Assembly (NCBI RefSeq): GCF_014633365.1
Contig: NC_068339.1
Span: 2,733,001 to 2,797,000, forward strand
Origin: Diospyros lotus
Lineage: Eukaryota; Streptophyta; Magnoliopsida; Ericales; Ebenaceae
DNA length: 64,000 bases
Direction: 5' to 3'
Both the position numbers and the translations under genes were made by a program. The notes beneath the pieces were generated by a model. That model did not search any database, was not told the origin of the DNA, and saw only the letters and a list, made by a program, of their open reading frames with translations. Position 1 is the stretch's first letter; every line of letters begins with the position of its first letter. Shown in pieces: positions 23,378 to 36,166 of the stretch.

Positions 23378-24650
23378 ATAATCTTAACGTTGTTTCATCA
23401 ATTGCCCTTGAAAAATTACGGCTACACTATCAGGGTGACATCCCAATCCCTTGCATGAGTATCAATATGCCAATAATATCGTGTCATACGAATATCTGAC
23501 TTTCCATGCAATAGTATATGAACAAATATAACAAGATGATCATAACTTTCGTAAATATCATGCATAGTATAAGTAATCATGTCATATATAGGTTATTGGG
23601 AAAAAATCACTCACCTTTCCCAAAGTTCGAAATACCTCAAAAAGTGTACACCTACCTCAATTTTTGTGTCAAACCTCAAAATTCGCACCAACTACTTCAT
23701 CTCGAGTCCCAAAGCACCCTATTAAATATATTTATTTAAATAATTATTAAAACTTATTTTTCATAATTTTCTTACATTTTTCTCTATTTTTCTCTAATTT
23801 TTTCTCTAGCATTCCAAAATAAATACCTACATTAACATTTTTTCAAATATTTTTACACAGAAATTCCTAAAATAATTTTCTAAGAATTTAAAAAAAAATC
23901 AAAAAAATACCAAGGCCCCACGCACCTTGCGTGAAAGAGAGAGAGACTAGCATGTGAAGTTTACGCGCCGATCATCTTCGGTGTTGGTACACCAAGGTAT
24001 TTAGAAAGGAATATCTTACTAGAAAAAGGTGGCATTTCATAAAGAAATGCCACGTGACGACTGCGGAAAGGAGGACTCTTTGAAAGAAATAAAATGCCGC
24101 CTTTTGAAAAGAAATAAAATACTGTTTCGGAAAGAAATAAGGTAGCCTTCCATAAAGAATGGGAAAATTTCACATTGTTTTGGAAAGAAAAGGGAAATTA
24201 CACATTCTTTCAGAAAGAAAATACATAGTGCTCTGGAAAGTATCGAGAGATTGCACATTGCTTCGGAAAGGAATTAATAGCTCTCTCGAGAAGAAATTAT
24301 CTCAAGAAGAAATCAGTCTTTCGAGGAGGAAACTCTGGCATTGAGAAGCATGCCAAAAGTCTTTCATCCTCTTTTTACTATTTTGTTTATAGGGAATAAT
24401 GTCACATTTTTTTTTGGACAATTTTATCCCTAAAACCATGAATATTTACATTATAAGCGTTAGTAATTATTTTCTTACTATTTTTTCATGATTTATCTTT
24501 AAAAAAAGTACTCCACTTGAAATTACTCATTAAAAATACATCCACTTAGATTTATTTATTAGAAATACACCTATTTAAATTTATTAATTAAAAACACCTC
24601 CAAATAAATACTAGGAAAATTTATCACACAACAATAGCCCCCACTCTCTA
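22936..24650 (-). mobile_element. Tekay-like LTR, minus orientation, far end not found
   Basis: It begins TGTAACACCCTGCC at 22936 and carries the same series of blocks as the LTRs at 42264 and 50206 (TTCAGGGACATAG, TGATGCATGAACATG, ACCTCAAAATTCGCACC). The matching terminus at the far side was not found, so the right border is approximate and the element is probably truncated. Confidence 0.55.
24000..24345. repeat. Degenerate minisatellite, ~30-45-bp unit
   Basis: TTCGGAAAGAAATA and CACATTGTTTTGGAAAG-type words recur about eight times. Open frames on both strands here have repeat-derived, serine/phenylalanine-rich products and are not called. Confidence 0.65.
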
Positions 24651-25794
24651 CTTTGACTCTTAAGAAACAATTTCCATCTAGTTAGTAACAAAGACCCAAG
24701 CATAAGCGGCCACCCCATCAAATATTCTTTTAAATAAGTGTACATGGAATGTGAATATTTTAAATTATAAATTTCAAATAACAACATTTAAAACTTTTCC
24801 ATCCATATAGTCGACTGAGAGCGTATTGGCCGGGGCGGGGCAAGGCACAGGTTGAGAATAGTAAATACGCTCCTCCTCACTCGGACCCTGATTGGAAAAT
24901 TATTGGCGATTCTCTAAATTTGACTCAATATTGGTTAAAACAACTTTTTTAATGCTGCCCAACCAAGACACGGCTGTGATCACAGGTTATAGTAAAAAAA
25001 CTGTTAGAATTTTTTTTCCTTTTTATATTTACTGGCTAATATGATTTTTTGATAAATAAATAAATAATGTCGACATTGCTAATTATATTTACTATACAAA
25101 TTTTTGTATCACCTTTTCACTCTTAATTTATCAAGTCCTGTGTAAAACTAGCTAGAAGATTTAAATCGATCTGAATCTTTATCTGACTCTAATTCTTAGC
25201 ATGTTTAGGAAATTGATTTTTCATCTTCTCTATCAATTGCTCTACAAATGTTAAGAGGCCATTCCAATACTAGTGCTTTTTGAAAAAAAAGAAAAAGAAA
25301 AAGAAAAGAAAGAGTGGCTCGTTTGAGAATTTGTTAGATTCTTTAAATTCACTTATATGTTAGTATTTAATTAGTTAACATATAAAAATTGTTAAATTAT
25401 GAAAAGAGTGAAATAAAAAAAGTAGAACACAGGCCCGCTCTCTTTACATGTGACCCCTTCTCTTTTGGAACATTTTCCTACTCTTCTTTTTTTTTTTTTT
25501 TTTTTTGAAGATTTTAAGACCTAAGGAGTAAATGGGGTCCACTCATATTTTTTCTTCTTTTTCCTACCATTATAAAATAAAACCAACCAATTGTTATATC
25601 TACTTAGGTTCCAACTAAGTTAGAGGGACACTAACCATTGCCAATGGATCAAATGAACCATAGTTGATTTATATTTTATATTAAATTTAATCTCCTTTAT
25701 TATTATTGTGTCATAGATAAAAAGTTCATTAAAAGACTAAAAAAATCTGAAAGTCCAAAATAATTTTTTGGACTAAAAGGCATAAATTTCATTA

Positions 25795-26240
25795 TCTGCC
25801 GGGGGATCTCATGCAACACGCAAACTAGATAATTTCAACATATAAAAATTTAAGATAAATGTCATCTATAAGAGATAAATATCATTCATAAAAATTCTAA
25901 TCATAATGAGTTCCAAAATATAAGAATTCTAATTCTAATAAGATTAGGAAATGTTAAAATAGACATTATTTGTGAGAATCCTAATCCTAAACTATTTAGG
26001 ATTACTTTGTACTCCTCTACAAATAAGCAAACACTCATTCTTGAAAAAATATGTCTCTAATATTGGTTTTAATACGAGATTCATCATTTTTAGTGTATGA
26101 TTTAAACATTAGAGTATTTGCACGAGGACCTCTTCGCACCTTCTGACTATTTTCTTTCTTATTTGCTCAAACGATGACATTTCCAGTCAAATGAATTTAT
26201 TATTGTGTTTTAGCACTAACAATTGGCGCTATTTGTGAAA
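25795..26240 (+). mobile_element. Old LTR 3' part with primer-binding region, copy 2
   Basis: Paralogue of 4085-4530. AATTGGCGCTATTTGTG at about 26219 is closer to the Tat-type consensus after the LTR than copy 1 is. No internal coding region follows. Confidence 0.6.
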
Positions 26241-26579
26241 AAAGTTCAAAAAGCCTAAAGATACTAAAATAGTTCTTACATTATCTCAAGTTGCAAGTAA
26301 CAAACACGATGAAAAAGATCCTAATGTGACAACTCTCTTAATACTAACATGCTAAAATTTTGGGGTCCACGAGAATAATGTACACTAATGTACACTATCA
26401 CTTTTTTGGTTCGAGCCTGACTATCCCACACACTCAAATTAGGGGGCCACCGATATGATTTTAAAATGACAGGTCCAAGGAAAACATGTTCAAATTGTAA
26501 ATTACAAAGCCTTATTATTTAAAACCTAATATCGAAGCATGAAATATGCAATAATGATTTAGGGCTCATTATCCAAAAA

Positions 26580-26830
26580 TCTAGTATAAAAAACACAAAA
26601 AATGTGAGAATGATCTAGAATTAGAAATGCAAAAATGTGAGAATGATTTAGAATCAAAAACACAAAAAGCGTGAGAATGATCCAGAATTAGAAACTCAAA
26701 AATCGTGAGAATTAATGATTTGGAATTAGAAATGAAAAAAGTGTGAGAATGATCTAGAATTAGAAATGCAAAAAATGTGAGAATTATCCAAAATCAAATA
26801 CTCAAAAAATGTGAGAATGATCTAGCATCA
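26580..26830. repeat. Minisatellite, ~35-bp unit, copy 2
   Basis: GTGAGAATGATCTAGAAT recurs every 33-37 bases, paralogous to 4905-5190. Confidence 0.85.
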
Positions 26831-26953
26831 TAAATAAGGGCAGATCATGACACACTCTACTCTTTCTTCTAAGAAACTCGAATAAAAGAGTGAGAAATAA
26901 TTATTGTATCATAGATAAAAAGCCGTTAAAAGACCCAAAGTCCAAAATGACAA

Positions 26954-27050
26954 ATGGCAACGCATCGAACACATTTTTTAAAATGGATAGATTTGCAAAA
27001 GACTTGTGTTATTGGTGCCCTTTTACAAGGGTTTTTTATTAAGAATTCTG
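26954..27050 (-). pseudogene. 5'-end relic of a second lost LRR receptor kinase
   Basis: Matches the leader and first codons of the intact gene on the minus strand; here the start codon (CAT on the plus strand at the expected place) and the MRCH codons survive. Everything downstream is replaced by sequence that also flanks the relic at 5308, so both lost copies broke at the same point before or during the block duplication. Confidence 0.7.
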
Positions 27051-27480
27051 AATTCTTAACTGTTAGAATATTTTTTTCTTTTTATATATACATGCTAATA
27101 TGATTCTTTTTGATAAATAAATAAACAATGTCATTGTTAATTATATTTTTTATAGAAATTTTTGTACTAAATTTTCGCTCTTAACTTATCAAGCCCCATA
27201 TATGTAGAGCTAGCTAGCTAGAAGATTTAAATCTGAATCTCTATCTAACTTTATTTCAACATATATATATATATATATATATATTTAGTGATATATAAGA
27301 TTTTTTCATTTTCTCTATTAATTGATTTGCAAATGTTTAAGAGGCCACTCTAATACTTGTGGTTTCCGAGAACAAAAAGTGGCTCCATCTTGATGTCTGA
27401 ACAAAGTTGAGGAAAGTCAATAGCTCCTTTAAATTTACTTAGATGTCAGTATTTAATTAGTTAACATATAAAAATTGCTA

Positions 27481-28549
27481 AATTATGAAGAAAGTGAGGT
27501 AAAAGAAGTAAAACACAAACCCTTCTCTCTTTATAAGTGGACGCGACCCTTTTCCTTGGAGAGATTTTCCTCTTCATTCTTTTAAGATTTTAAATATCTA
27601 AGAGAGTACGTAAATGGGGTCAACTCATCTTTTTTTTTATTATTATTATTTTTTTCTTCTTTTTGGCACTACTGCGGTTACACAAGCATCTCCACTCTTG
27701 TGCCATCTTCAGTAACTTCCCGGATGCGTGAACCCATAAATAATTTGAAGAATACACGCCAAGTATTGTTCCAATAACTTTTTATCCTCCGCAGGCTAGT
27801 GCTTTACTCACATCACATCCATTTTCATTGCCTTTCTCTGTGCAAGCCCACTTTAACAATAATATTAGACTAATAGTGCATATATTAAAACTTTGAATCA
27901 TTTAAATAGTTATCGGACAAAATATTTGTAAGAAAGTGAGATAAAAGAAGTAGAACACAAACCCATCTCTCTCTACATGTGAACGTGGCCCTTTTCTTCT
28001 GGGACATTTTTCGCTTCATTCTTTTAAGATTCTTCAGTCACTTCCCGGATGCTTGGACCCATAAATAATTTGAAGAATACACTAAGTATTGTTCCAATAA
28101 CTCTTTATTAAAATAATATTATTTTATCGAAAAACTCCAATAGCCGAAGTCTAAAGCCCACTTTAACAATAACTGCATGAAATGTGAATAATTGCCTTTC
28201 TCTGTGCAAGCACACTTTAACAATAATTGTGCCTTAAACCTGAATATTTTAAATTATCAATTTTAAATATCAACATTTAAAATTTCTTCATCCATACAAA
28301 CTTAGTTCAACGTTACGAACTATAAAGTGGGTCGAAGTAGAAGATATTTAAACTTTGAATTATTTTTGCTTATGTTTTGATTCATGATAAATATTTTGTA
28401 TTGAAGAATAATTTTTATATCAAAATATATACACACAAATATATACATAATTTTTCTTCTTTTATACAAAATTTAGGAAAAGCATAACTCAGAACTGAGT
28501 ATATATAATTTTCCTCTTCATCATTCTTTAGGATCATGAATTCACTTGT
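27481..28549. repeat. Mixed cluster modules, no gene
   Basis: Contains two copies of CACTTCCCGGATGC-type sequence (one as AACTTCCCGGATGCGTG at 27713, one at 28035), the TGTGCAAGCCCACTTTAAC block twice (27840, 28205) and the 28360-28450 module. It looks like repeated short duplications of the upstream region of the receptor kinase. Confidence 0.7.
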
Positions 28550-28955
28550 GCTAAGGTAACAAATAAACTAATTCGTTTACAAGTGACTCAGTATTTTGAT
28601 CAACAAATTAAAGTTCATTCTAATTTGTTTGTTAAATTAAACGAGTTAAATTTGAGTCTAAATTTAGAACTCAATTTATAAACGAATTGAACTTTAACGT
28701 AGTAAAGTTATGGTCATCAAATTTTTCGAACATATTCAATTAAGAACTTGTGAATATTAATTTTAGGATCGATTAAAAGTTCATAAGCATTCTCGATTAG
28801 AAGTTCACAAATAGTTTATGAACAATCTCATTTATAAATATATTAATATATTATTTAACATAATATTATTAAATTTTAAATTATTATAATAATATAATTA
28901 AATTAAATAGGTTTAAAATTATTATATATATTAATTTAATCATTTAAAAGCCTAT
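28550..28955. mobile_element. hAT-like element, diverged copy 3, 3' truncated
   Basis: TAAGGTAACAAATAAACT start, then the same series of AT-rich blocks as 7-400. It stops near TTAATTTAATCATTTAAAAG without the right terminal repeat. Confidence 0.55.
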
Positions 28956-29205
28956 TTTTCATGTATTATATATATATATGCTTAAAATTATTATATATAT
29001 ATATATATAATAATATTGAAGGTAGCTTCTTGCTTTCACACAGCTTTGTTACTCACGTTAGGGCCCACACGATCAAAGTTTATTTGACCCAAAATGGAAT
29101 CAAATGCCAATACAGTATGTTTATGTTCGTGTAAATGCTATCTTTTTGACCGGCAAAGTAAAAATGAGCTTAAAGTGAAATGAATATGTCAATTTTTTTT
29201 ATATC

Positions 29206-31000
29206 ACCCTTGAAATTGTCATTAGAATTAAGTAATTTGATCGAATCTTATTTAATATACATAATTTATAATTTATTATGCGTATTTAATAAATTTATTT
29301 AATACACTTTTAGAAGCTAACCTGGGTTTCTTTGAACCCCAATTAGAGGTGTCAAAATGGCCGCCCGGCCCAGCCCGTGACGGGCCGGGCTTTGGCCCAG
29401 CTCCCATTGGGGGGCCGGGCTGGGCCAAAGAAATTGGGCCCACGGCCCGGCCCATGGCCCGTTGGGCCCTTATGGGTCGGGCCCATGAGGCCCTTATGGG
29501 CCAGTAAGGCTCTTACTCATTTTTTTTTAATTTTGTTATTTTTTAGTAATTATTGATATTGGATATTAAAAAATTTAATTTCGCAATATATATAAATAAT
29601 AACCATCAATTAATTTATTTAAAATTTTTAAGTTAAATTTTTTATATATTTAAATTATAAATAAACATTCTCCTTTTTATATGTACATTATTTTTCATAT
29701 CAATTCACAAGAAAAATTATAAGGCATATAAAATTTTGAAATATAAAATAATGAAATAATATTTAAAACTTAAGAATTAAGATAGAAAATATTTTAAAAA
29801 GAAACAAATTAATTTTTATATATGTATTATTTTGATATGTATATATTAGATGTATTATTTTTAAAAAAATTATTTAAAAAAAAGAAAAAAAAAAGGCTTG
29901 GCCCACCGGGCCCGGCCCGCTAGGCCCAGTGGGCTAAGGGCCCGGCCCGGCCTTCTAGCCCACGGGCTGGCCCAGCCCCTTTGTAGGGGGACCGTGGGCC
30001 GGGCCGGGCCCTATCAATGACAAAAGGGCCCTAGCCCGGCCCTTTTAGTAAAAGGGCCGGCCCGGCCCGTTTAAAAAGCACGCAGGCCGGACCGGCCCGG
30101 CCCTTTTGACACCTATAACCCCAATTGCACCAAATTCAGTCTTTAAATCTAAGTAATAAAGTTGTTAAGTCATTATAATAATTTAAATTGTTAAGTCATT
30201 ATAATAATTTAGGTTGTGTTTTCTTTACTTTTTACTTTTTAGTTTTTACTTTTTAATTTTGAATTTTGAATTTTGAGTTTTGAGTTTTGAATCTTTTTCA
30301 GTTTTCTGTTATCAAAAAATAAAAAATGTATTTTTTATTATTTTTAAAAATTATTTTTCAAAATAGAAAATTAGAAAATAGGTCCTGTTAAAATTTTAAA
30401 AATAAATTTTTAATGATATTTTATAAAATGAATTTAATTATTTAAAAAATTAAAACTATTTAATTTTGAATAAATAAATAAAAGACTTGACAAAAAAGTA
30501 AGAATCATTAAAATAAGAATTAAAGACTTGAACTAATATTATATAATGTGATTATAAATGATAAGAATGTATTAAAAAATTCAATAGCAAATAGGATCCG
30601 ATTACAAGCTTTAATACAAATACCAGAAATAAACATAGTTTGAAAATTAAAACAATAAAATAAAATTACAGAATCATGTATGAGTCCTTTAATACTCATT
30701 TCACATTTGTGTAGTAATTTGATCATTGACTTGTCTCATTTGAATTGTTTTACAAGCATCAAAATGTTTGACTTCCTGATCTTGATTTACTCCAGCATAT
30801 CATCAAATATCATATTATCTCATGAATATTCAGTGAATAACTTATTTAAAAAGTTCTCCCGACTAATAAACTAGTTTTGTTGTTTTAGATTTTCTTTATA
30901 ATTTTTATTTTTATTTTTGAAAATATGTTTTTCAAAATTTTAAAATAAATATATTTTTATTATTTTAAAAAATTAAAAATGGGCTGAAAATAAGAAAGAG
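29206..31000. repeat. Segment C, copy 3, interrupted by a hAT element
   Basis: Homologous to 15540-16290 and 16291-17240, in the same orientation. The match is continuous except for 29344-30117 plus one target-site copy. Confidence 0.9.
29344..30117. mobile_element. Non-autonomous hAT element with GC-rich palindromic ends, target ACCCCAAT
   Basis: Terminal inverted repeats TAGAGGTGTCAAAA and, from the right on the opposite strand, TATAGGTGTCAAAA. The 8-bp target duplication ACCCCAAT lies at 29336-29343 and 30118-30125. The empty site exists at 15665-15675. Beneath the ends lie arrays of GGGCCGGGC and GCCCGGCCC, which pair left with right, and the middle is AT-rich. It has no transposase frame. 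The 8-bp duplication and TAGGTGTCAAAA-type ends are typical of plant hAT elements. Confidence 0.9.
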
Positions 31001-31214
31001 AATACAACCTTATTTTTGATCTAAAGTTAGATTTAGACCGAATTGATACTGATTTTTTAATTTTTTTATTCAAATTAGGATTGAATCAAAATTTTAAGAC
31101 ACTTAACCACTTTATAATTAAATAATGAATGCAGTGTCATTGTCTTTGTGATAACAAAAATCTTGGGGTTTGTGTAGTTGGGTGGATTGAATGGTTCTAA
31201 CTTCTAATTCCATG

Positions 31215-31305
31215 CCAAGAAGAAGAAGAAGAAGAAGAAGAAGAAGAGATAATATTCTATTCTAAGAAGAAGAAGAAGAAGAAGAAGAAGAGATAATATT
31301 CTATT
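31215..31305. repeat. GAA microsatellite, duplicated with its flank
   Basis: (GAA)n followed by GAGATAATATTCTATTCTA occurs twice in a row, so the microsatellite and its flank were duplicated together. Confidence 0.95.
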
Positions 31306-32229
31306 CTACTCTATTCTGGCAAACCATACATTGAACACTATAGGTGGAATCCTTTAGCTCCCTAATCAATGTCAAACTAACAAGAAGTATAAGCCTAAGG
31401 CATACAGAACGACTTTCCATCATATAAGCCTAAGGCATATGGTGACTTCCATGTACGTTTGCATTTGCAATGATTCGATGATGGGTGATCCTTAAATTAT
31501 CTTTCCTTTTTGTGATGAGATAATTATAAAGTGACGCCTATTTATTTATTAAGGGAGTCATTTGTCTCTTTTCTTTTTCATTTCATTAAATAAATTGTCT
31601 ATTTTTTAAATATTTCTCTACTTGATTTAAGAATCTCAAAAAAATTATTATTAATTCATTTGAGATTTATAGAAAACAAATCTTATTAAAGATTATACTC
31701 ATCTCTTGGGAGCCGGACTATATAAGCACCATAGTTTTTAAAAAATAGACAAACATACACTATTAAATTTACTCATCATTATTCTGTTACTGGTTCTCTT
31801 AATACTACATACTGACTTGTTCTTTAAAATTCATTTTGAAATATAAAAACTCTGTTTATACAATAGTTTAGCAAAATCAGAAGATGAATTGAATTAACCC
31901 AAGTTTGAGACGAAAAATTCAACATTCAATCTTGGAGCCATGAATTAAATATCAAGAGTCATGTTTAGATTATTTGAAGTTTAAATTTATTATTAATATG
32001 CCCTACAAATAACAAACAATCTGAATATGGATTGAATTTAAACGGGGAATTTAGGTCATATTTATAAATGGGTACTTGAGTTAAATGCATACTTAAATGA
32101 GGCAAAATCAATAATGAAAGAAGAGCAAAGAAGCCAAATCAAAGCAAAGAAGTAGAAAATAAACAAAATAATCATGTTACAATCATGAAAAATGAACAAA
32201 CATACAACAAAAGGATTACAGGTTTTAAA
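31306..32229. other. Non-coding, nothing recognised
   Basis: If the helicase relic is a Helitron in minus orientation, its 3' terminus should lie here, but I found no hairpin followed by CTRR. Confidence 0.5.
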
Positions 32230-34380
32230 AGACTTCTTTATACACTACATTTGTCATTAAATTCATTGGTCGCCTATCTTTATCACAAATCAGTATCCTC
32301 AGTCCATCGCACGTTGTGACTCTTAACACAACAACATGCAATTGTCCATGACTAAATACTGGTCTTTTCAAATACAATCCCACATGAGATAGTGACTATC
32401 CTTGACTTTTGTTTATTGTCATTGCATATGATACAATTAGATGGTACTGCCTCCTATAAATTTTAAAGGTAATCTAGGGTCAAAAGGGGTCAACATCATT
32501 CTAGGTATGAGAACAGTATGTCCAGCATTACTTCCAACAAGAATTTTGGCTCAAGTACATGTTTTCCAAGTCTTGTAATGACCAATCTAGTTCCGTTGCA
32601 CAAACCAACTAAATGATCTATGTTCCTCGATAACATGATAGGAGTGGCAACTTTCAACTTCAATTCATGTTTTGGCACACCAAAACACCTAATCCCATTT
32701 AAAAACTCAAGCGTGTAGAGATCTTGTAACAAATATACATTTACATCTGATCTGCATGTAGAATCAGAACTCAAATAAAGTATTCACTTCAGTTGAAATA
32801 AGCGACATCATGTATTCATTTACGAATTCGACAACATTCAACGTCAGTGCTAAGATAGCCATTCCTTGCAGATATGATGTGTCACAAACATTGTCTGTAA
32901 GGGTCGGACAAGTGTTAGTCACAATCGCATCTACTGGATAATTGTACTCAATAATCAAAAGATCATTTGGTATCTCAACAGTTGCATGACAATCATTAGG
33001 ACCGCCTATAGTACCATCCCCAATGCTGGAAATCCATTCAGAGAACACCTTCAATCAGGCACATTCACTATCTGATTCAAGATTCTGGAACCTCATATTC
33101 TTAGTCAACCTCAAAATTGTACAATCTTTCCACAAATACGCCAAATTGATAGATGCAAGGACAATATCTTGTCTGTTTCCTTTAGGAATTATAGGCAAGA
33201 TTTGTCGGAAATCTCCTCCAAAAACTATTGTCTTTCCTCCAAATGATAATTCCATACTCATTGAATTGATGAATCTCAAAATGTCTCATGCTTTTATCTA
33301 ATGCTTCAAAACAATACTTATTCATCAGAGGTGCTTCATCCCAAATAATGAGTTTATACTTTACAATTAATTCTACAAGAGGACTCCCTTGTTTAATATT
33401 ACACGTAGAATCTTCATTTGGATTTAGTGGAATTGCAAATCTAGAATGAGTTGTTTTACCACCAGGCAATAAAAGAGACGCTATTCCACTTGACGCCACA
33501 TTAAGTACAATCTCTTCCTTTGATCTTAGAGCTGCAGATAAAGTTTTCCATATACATGTTTTCCCTGTTCCATCGTAACCATATAAGAAGAACACACCAC
33601 CTTTGTTAAATTCAACTACCCTCATAATTGTATCATATATGTGACATTGTTCATCATTTAATTTAGAAATCAATATCTTGTGGTCTGTGCTCAAAAATTT
33701 TCGATCATATCGGAACTCATCCTGTGTAAGTCTATTCCGACAACTTGAAAAGTATTCAAAACCTGGAAATGGCATTGAACAAAACTCTCGCAAACTTTTT
33801 TCATTGCTCTGCAATATCTTTTCAACTTCCAGAAGAGAATAATTTCTTATTTCATCAGCACTCAATTCCAATTCTGCATATATGCAAAAACAATAAATAT
33901 AATTTTTGTCAAACAAAACATAAATTTTGAATTTTTGTTAATGATTTTAAAGAAACCATTTCGTAATTAATATAATACCTTGATGTTGCAAAACATTTCT
34001 TTGCATGTATAGTATATCATCTGATAGATACTCCGATCCCAACATTTTTCCCAAACATTCTCGGGTCGTGACAAAGATTTAGACAACAATAGTGGCGAAA
34101 AGTCTTCACATACTATATGCAATTCCATCGATGTATTCTTTGTCGTCATCTAGCAAACCCAAGGTATAGCAAGCATCTCTAAACAAATTGTGTCTAATCC
34201 CATTTACAGTTTTCATTTCATCATAGTTAGTTGGTCCACAAACTATGTTCAGAATACTTCTCAAATAATATATCTCTCTGCAGCCTGGAGGAACAAAGAA
34301 GATATGTCTAATAGAAAATGCGCTGCCTAAGTTTCCATTCCCTTAGCAACAACTTCCATACGAACTTTGTGGGGGAATTC
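32230..34380 (-). pseudogene. Helitron PIF1-type helicase, decayed C-terminal part of Rep-helicase
   Basis: From the 5' side on the minus strand: a REIYYLRSILNIVCGPT block, then LLDDDKEYID (about 34150-34300), then SDDILYMQRNVLQHQ in a shifted frame, then a canonical GT-AG intron (about 33880-33980). A 244-codon frame (33182-33916) follows with Walker A GYDGTGKT (about 33557-33580) and Walker B IIWDEAP. A shifted frame holds [11 protein letters not shown] (about 33190-33219). Two further frames (32764-33054, 32496-32774) come next, and last an AMTINKSQG...VGLYLKRPVFSHGQL block (about 32300-32430). At least four frame changes and a stop after NKSQG make it non-functional. The N-terminal rolling-circle Rep domain is missing. 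In Helitrons this helicase unwinds DNA during rolling-circle transposition. Confidence 0.93.
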
Positions 34381-34439
34381 AGCATAACTTAGTTTCTTTG
34401 CTTCATTAGTTTCATTAATTTAAATTTATTTTTTTTATA

Positions 34440-36165
34440 ATTTTAAATGTTGTAATTTTATTTTTTAACTTTATCTTTTTTTGTTGCTTTCGAAAAAATT
34501 TGACGTGTTTTGTATGTGATAATTGATTGTTAGGAGAAATATGTGAAGTCATGTATGGATAACAAATTTTGAAAATTTGATTATTATTATTTATATAATT
34601 AATTGATTATTTAAATTATATTTATTTTATATATAGTTTAATTAATTTATGTTTTTGTTTTATAATTTTAAATGTTATAATTTTATATATAACTTAAATG
34701 TTATAATTTTATTTTTTAACTTTATTTTTTTTGTTGCTTTCTTAAAAATTTGACTTGTCTTGAATGTAGTAATTGATTGAGGAGAAATATGTGAAATCAT
34801 GTATGGATAATTAATTTTGAAATTTTGATTATTATCATTTATATAATTAATTAATTATTTAAATTATTTTTATTTTATATATGATTTAATTAATTTAAAT
34901 TTATTTTCTTAATTTTAAATGTTATAATTTTATATATAACTTAATTGATTATTACTATTTATTTAATTCCCCCTTTTTCACGCTTTCCCACACAATCCCA
35001 ATCTTACTCACCTAACATAATTCTCAAAACACAAATTTAATTTGCATTTGATTTCCCCAAGTCCAACATATAGCATATCATTTATTTTGAAATTTTGATT
35101 ATTATCATTTATATAATTAATAGATTATTTAAATTATCTTTATTTTTATTTATAGTTTAATTAATTTAAATTTATTTTTTTATAATTTTAAATATTATAA
35201 TTTTATATATAACTTAAATGTTATAATTTTATTTTTTAATTTAAATGTTATAATTTTATTTTTTTAATTTTTTTTATTGCTTTCGAAAAACTGTGACCTG
35301 TCTTGAATGTGGTAATTGATTGTCAGGAGGAATATATGAGGTAAGTATGTATAATCAATTTTGAAAATTTGATTATTATTATTTATATATTTAATTAATT
35401 ATTTAAATTACTTTTATTTTATATATTTTTTAATTTATTTTTTTAATTTTATATATAACTTAATTGATTATTATCATTTATTTAATTCCCCTTTTTCCCA
35501 CGCTTTGTGACAGAATCTAAATCTTACTCGTTTAAGATAGATCCCAAAACACAAATTTAATTTGTATTTAATTTCTCCAAGTCCAACATATATCACATCA
35601 TTTATATAATTAATTAATTATTTAAAATATCTTTATTTAATATATAGTTTAATTACTTTTTTTTAATTTTACATGTTATAATTTTATATATAACTTAAAT
35701 ATTATAATTTTATTTTTTAACTTTTATTTGTTGGTTTAAAAAAAATTGACTTGTCTTGAACGTCTTGAACGTGGTAACTGATTGCGAGAAGGAGCATGTG
35801 AAGTGTCATATATAGATAATCAGTTTTGAAAATTTGATTATTATTATTTATATAATTAATTGATTATTTAAATTATCTTTATTTTATATATAATTTAATT
35901 AATTTAAATTTATTTTTTTAATTTTAAATGTTATAATTTTATATATAACTTAATTGATTATTATCATTTATTTAATTCCCCTTTTTCCCACGCCACACAA
36001 TTGGAATATTACTCACCTAACATAATTCCCAAAACACAAATTTAATTTGCATTTAATTTCTCCAAGTCCAATATATAGCACATCATTTATTATCATTTAT
36101 TTTGAAAATTTGATTATTATCATTTATATAATTAATTGATTATTTAAAATATCTTTATTTTATAT
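34440..36165. repeat. AT-rich tandem array, ~500-bp unit, about 3.5 copies
   Basis: CCCCTTTTTCCCACGC-type words at 34972, 35487 and 35979 and TTGCTTTCGAAAAA-type words at 34480, 34731, 35277 and 35732 mark the units. Each has TTTAATTTGCATTT and a long AT-rich part. The last unit stops at the Helitron end at 36167. A short unit near 34480-34730 shows an internal deletion. Confidence 0.85.
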
Positions 36166-36166
36166 A

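Larger units (their letters stand above)
24655..27480. repeat. Segmental duplication block B, copy 2 (paralogue 2387-5800)
   Basis: Same landmark order as copy 1 but without the pair of 125-bp direct repeats. The TAGCTAGAAGATTTAAATC module occurs at 25150 and 27215. Confidence 0.85.

Noticed and set aside
34440..36165. Regular repeat with spacers, considered as CRISPR
   Set aside because: Units of about 500 bp in plant DNA, no short identical repeats with unique spacers.
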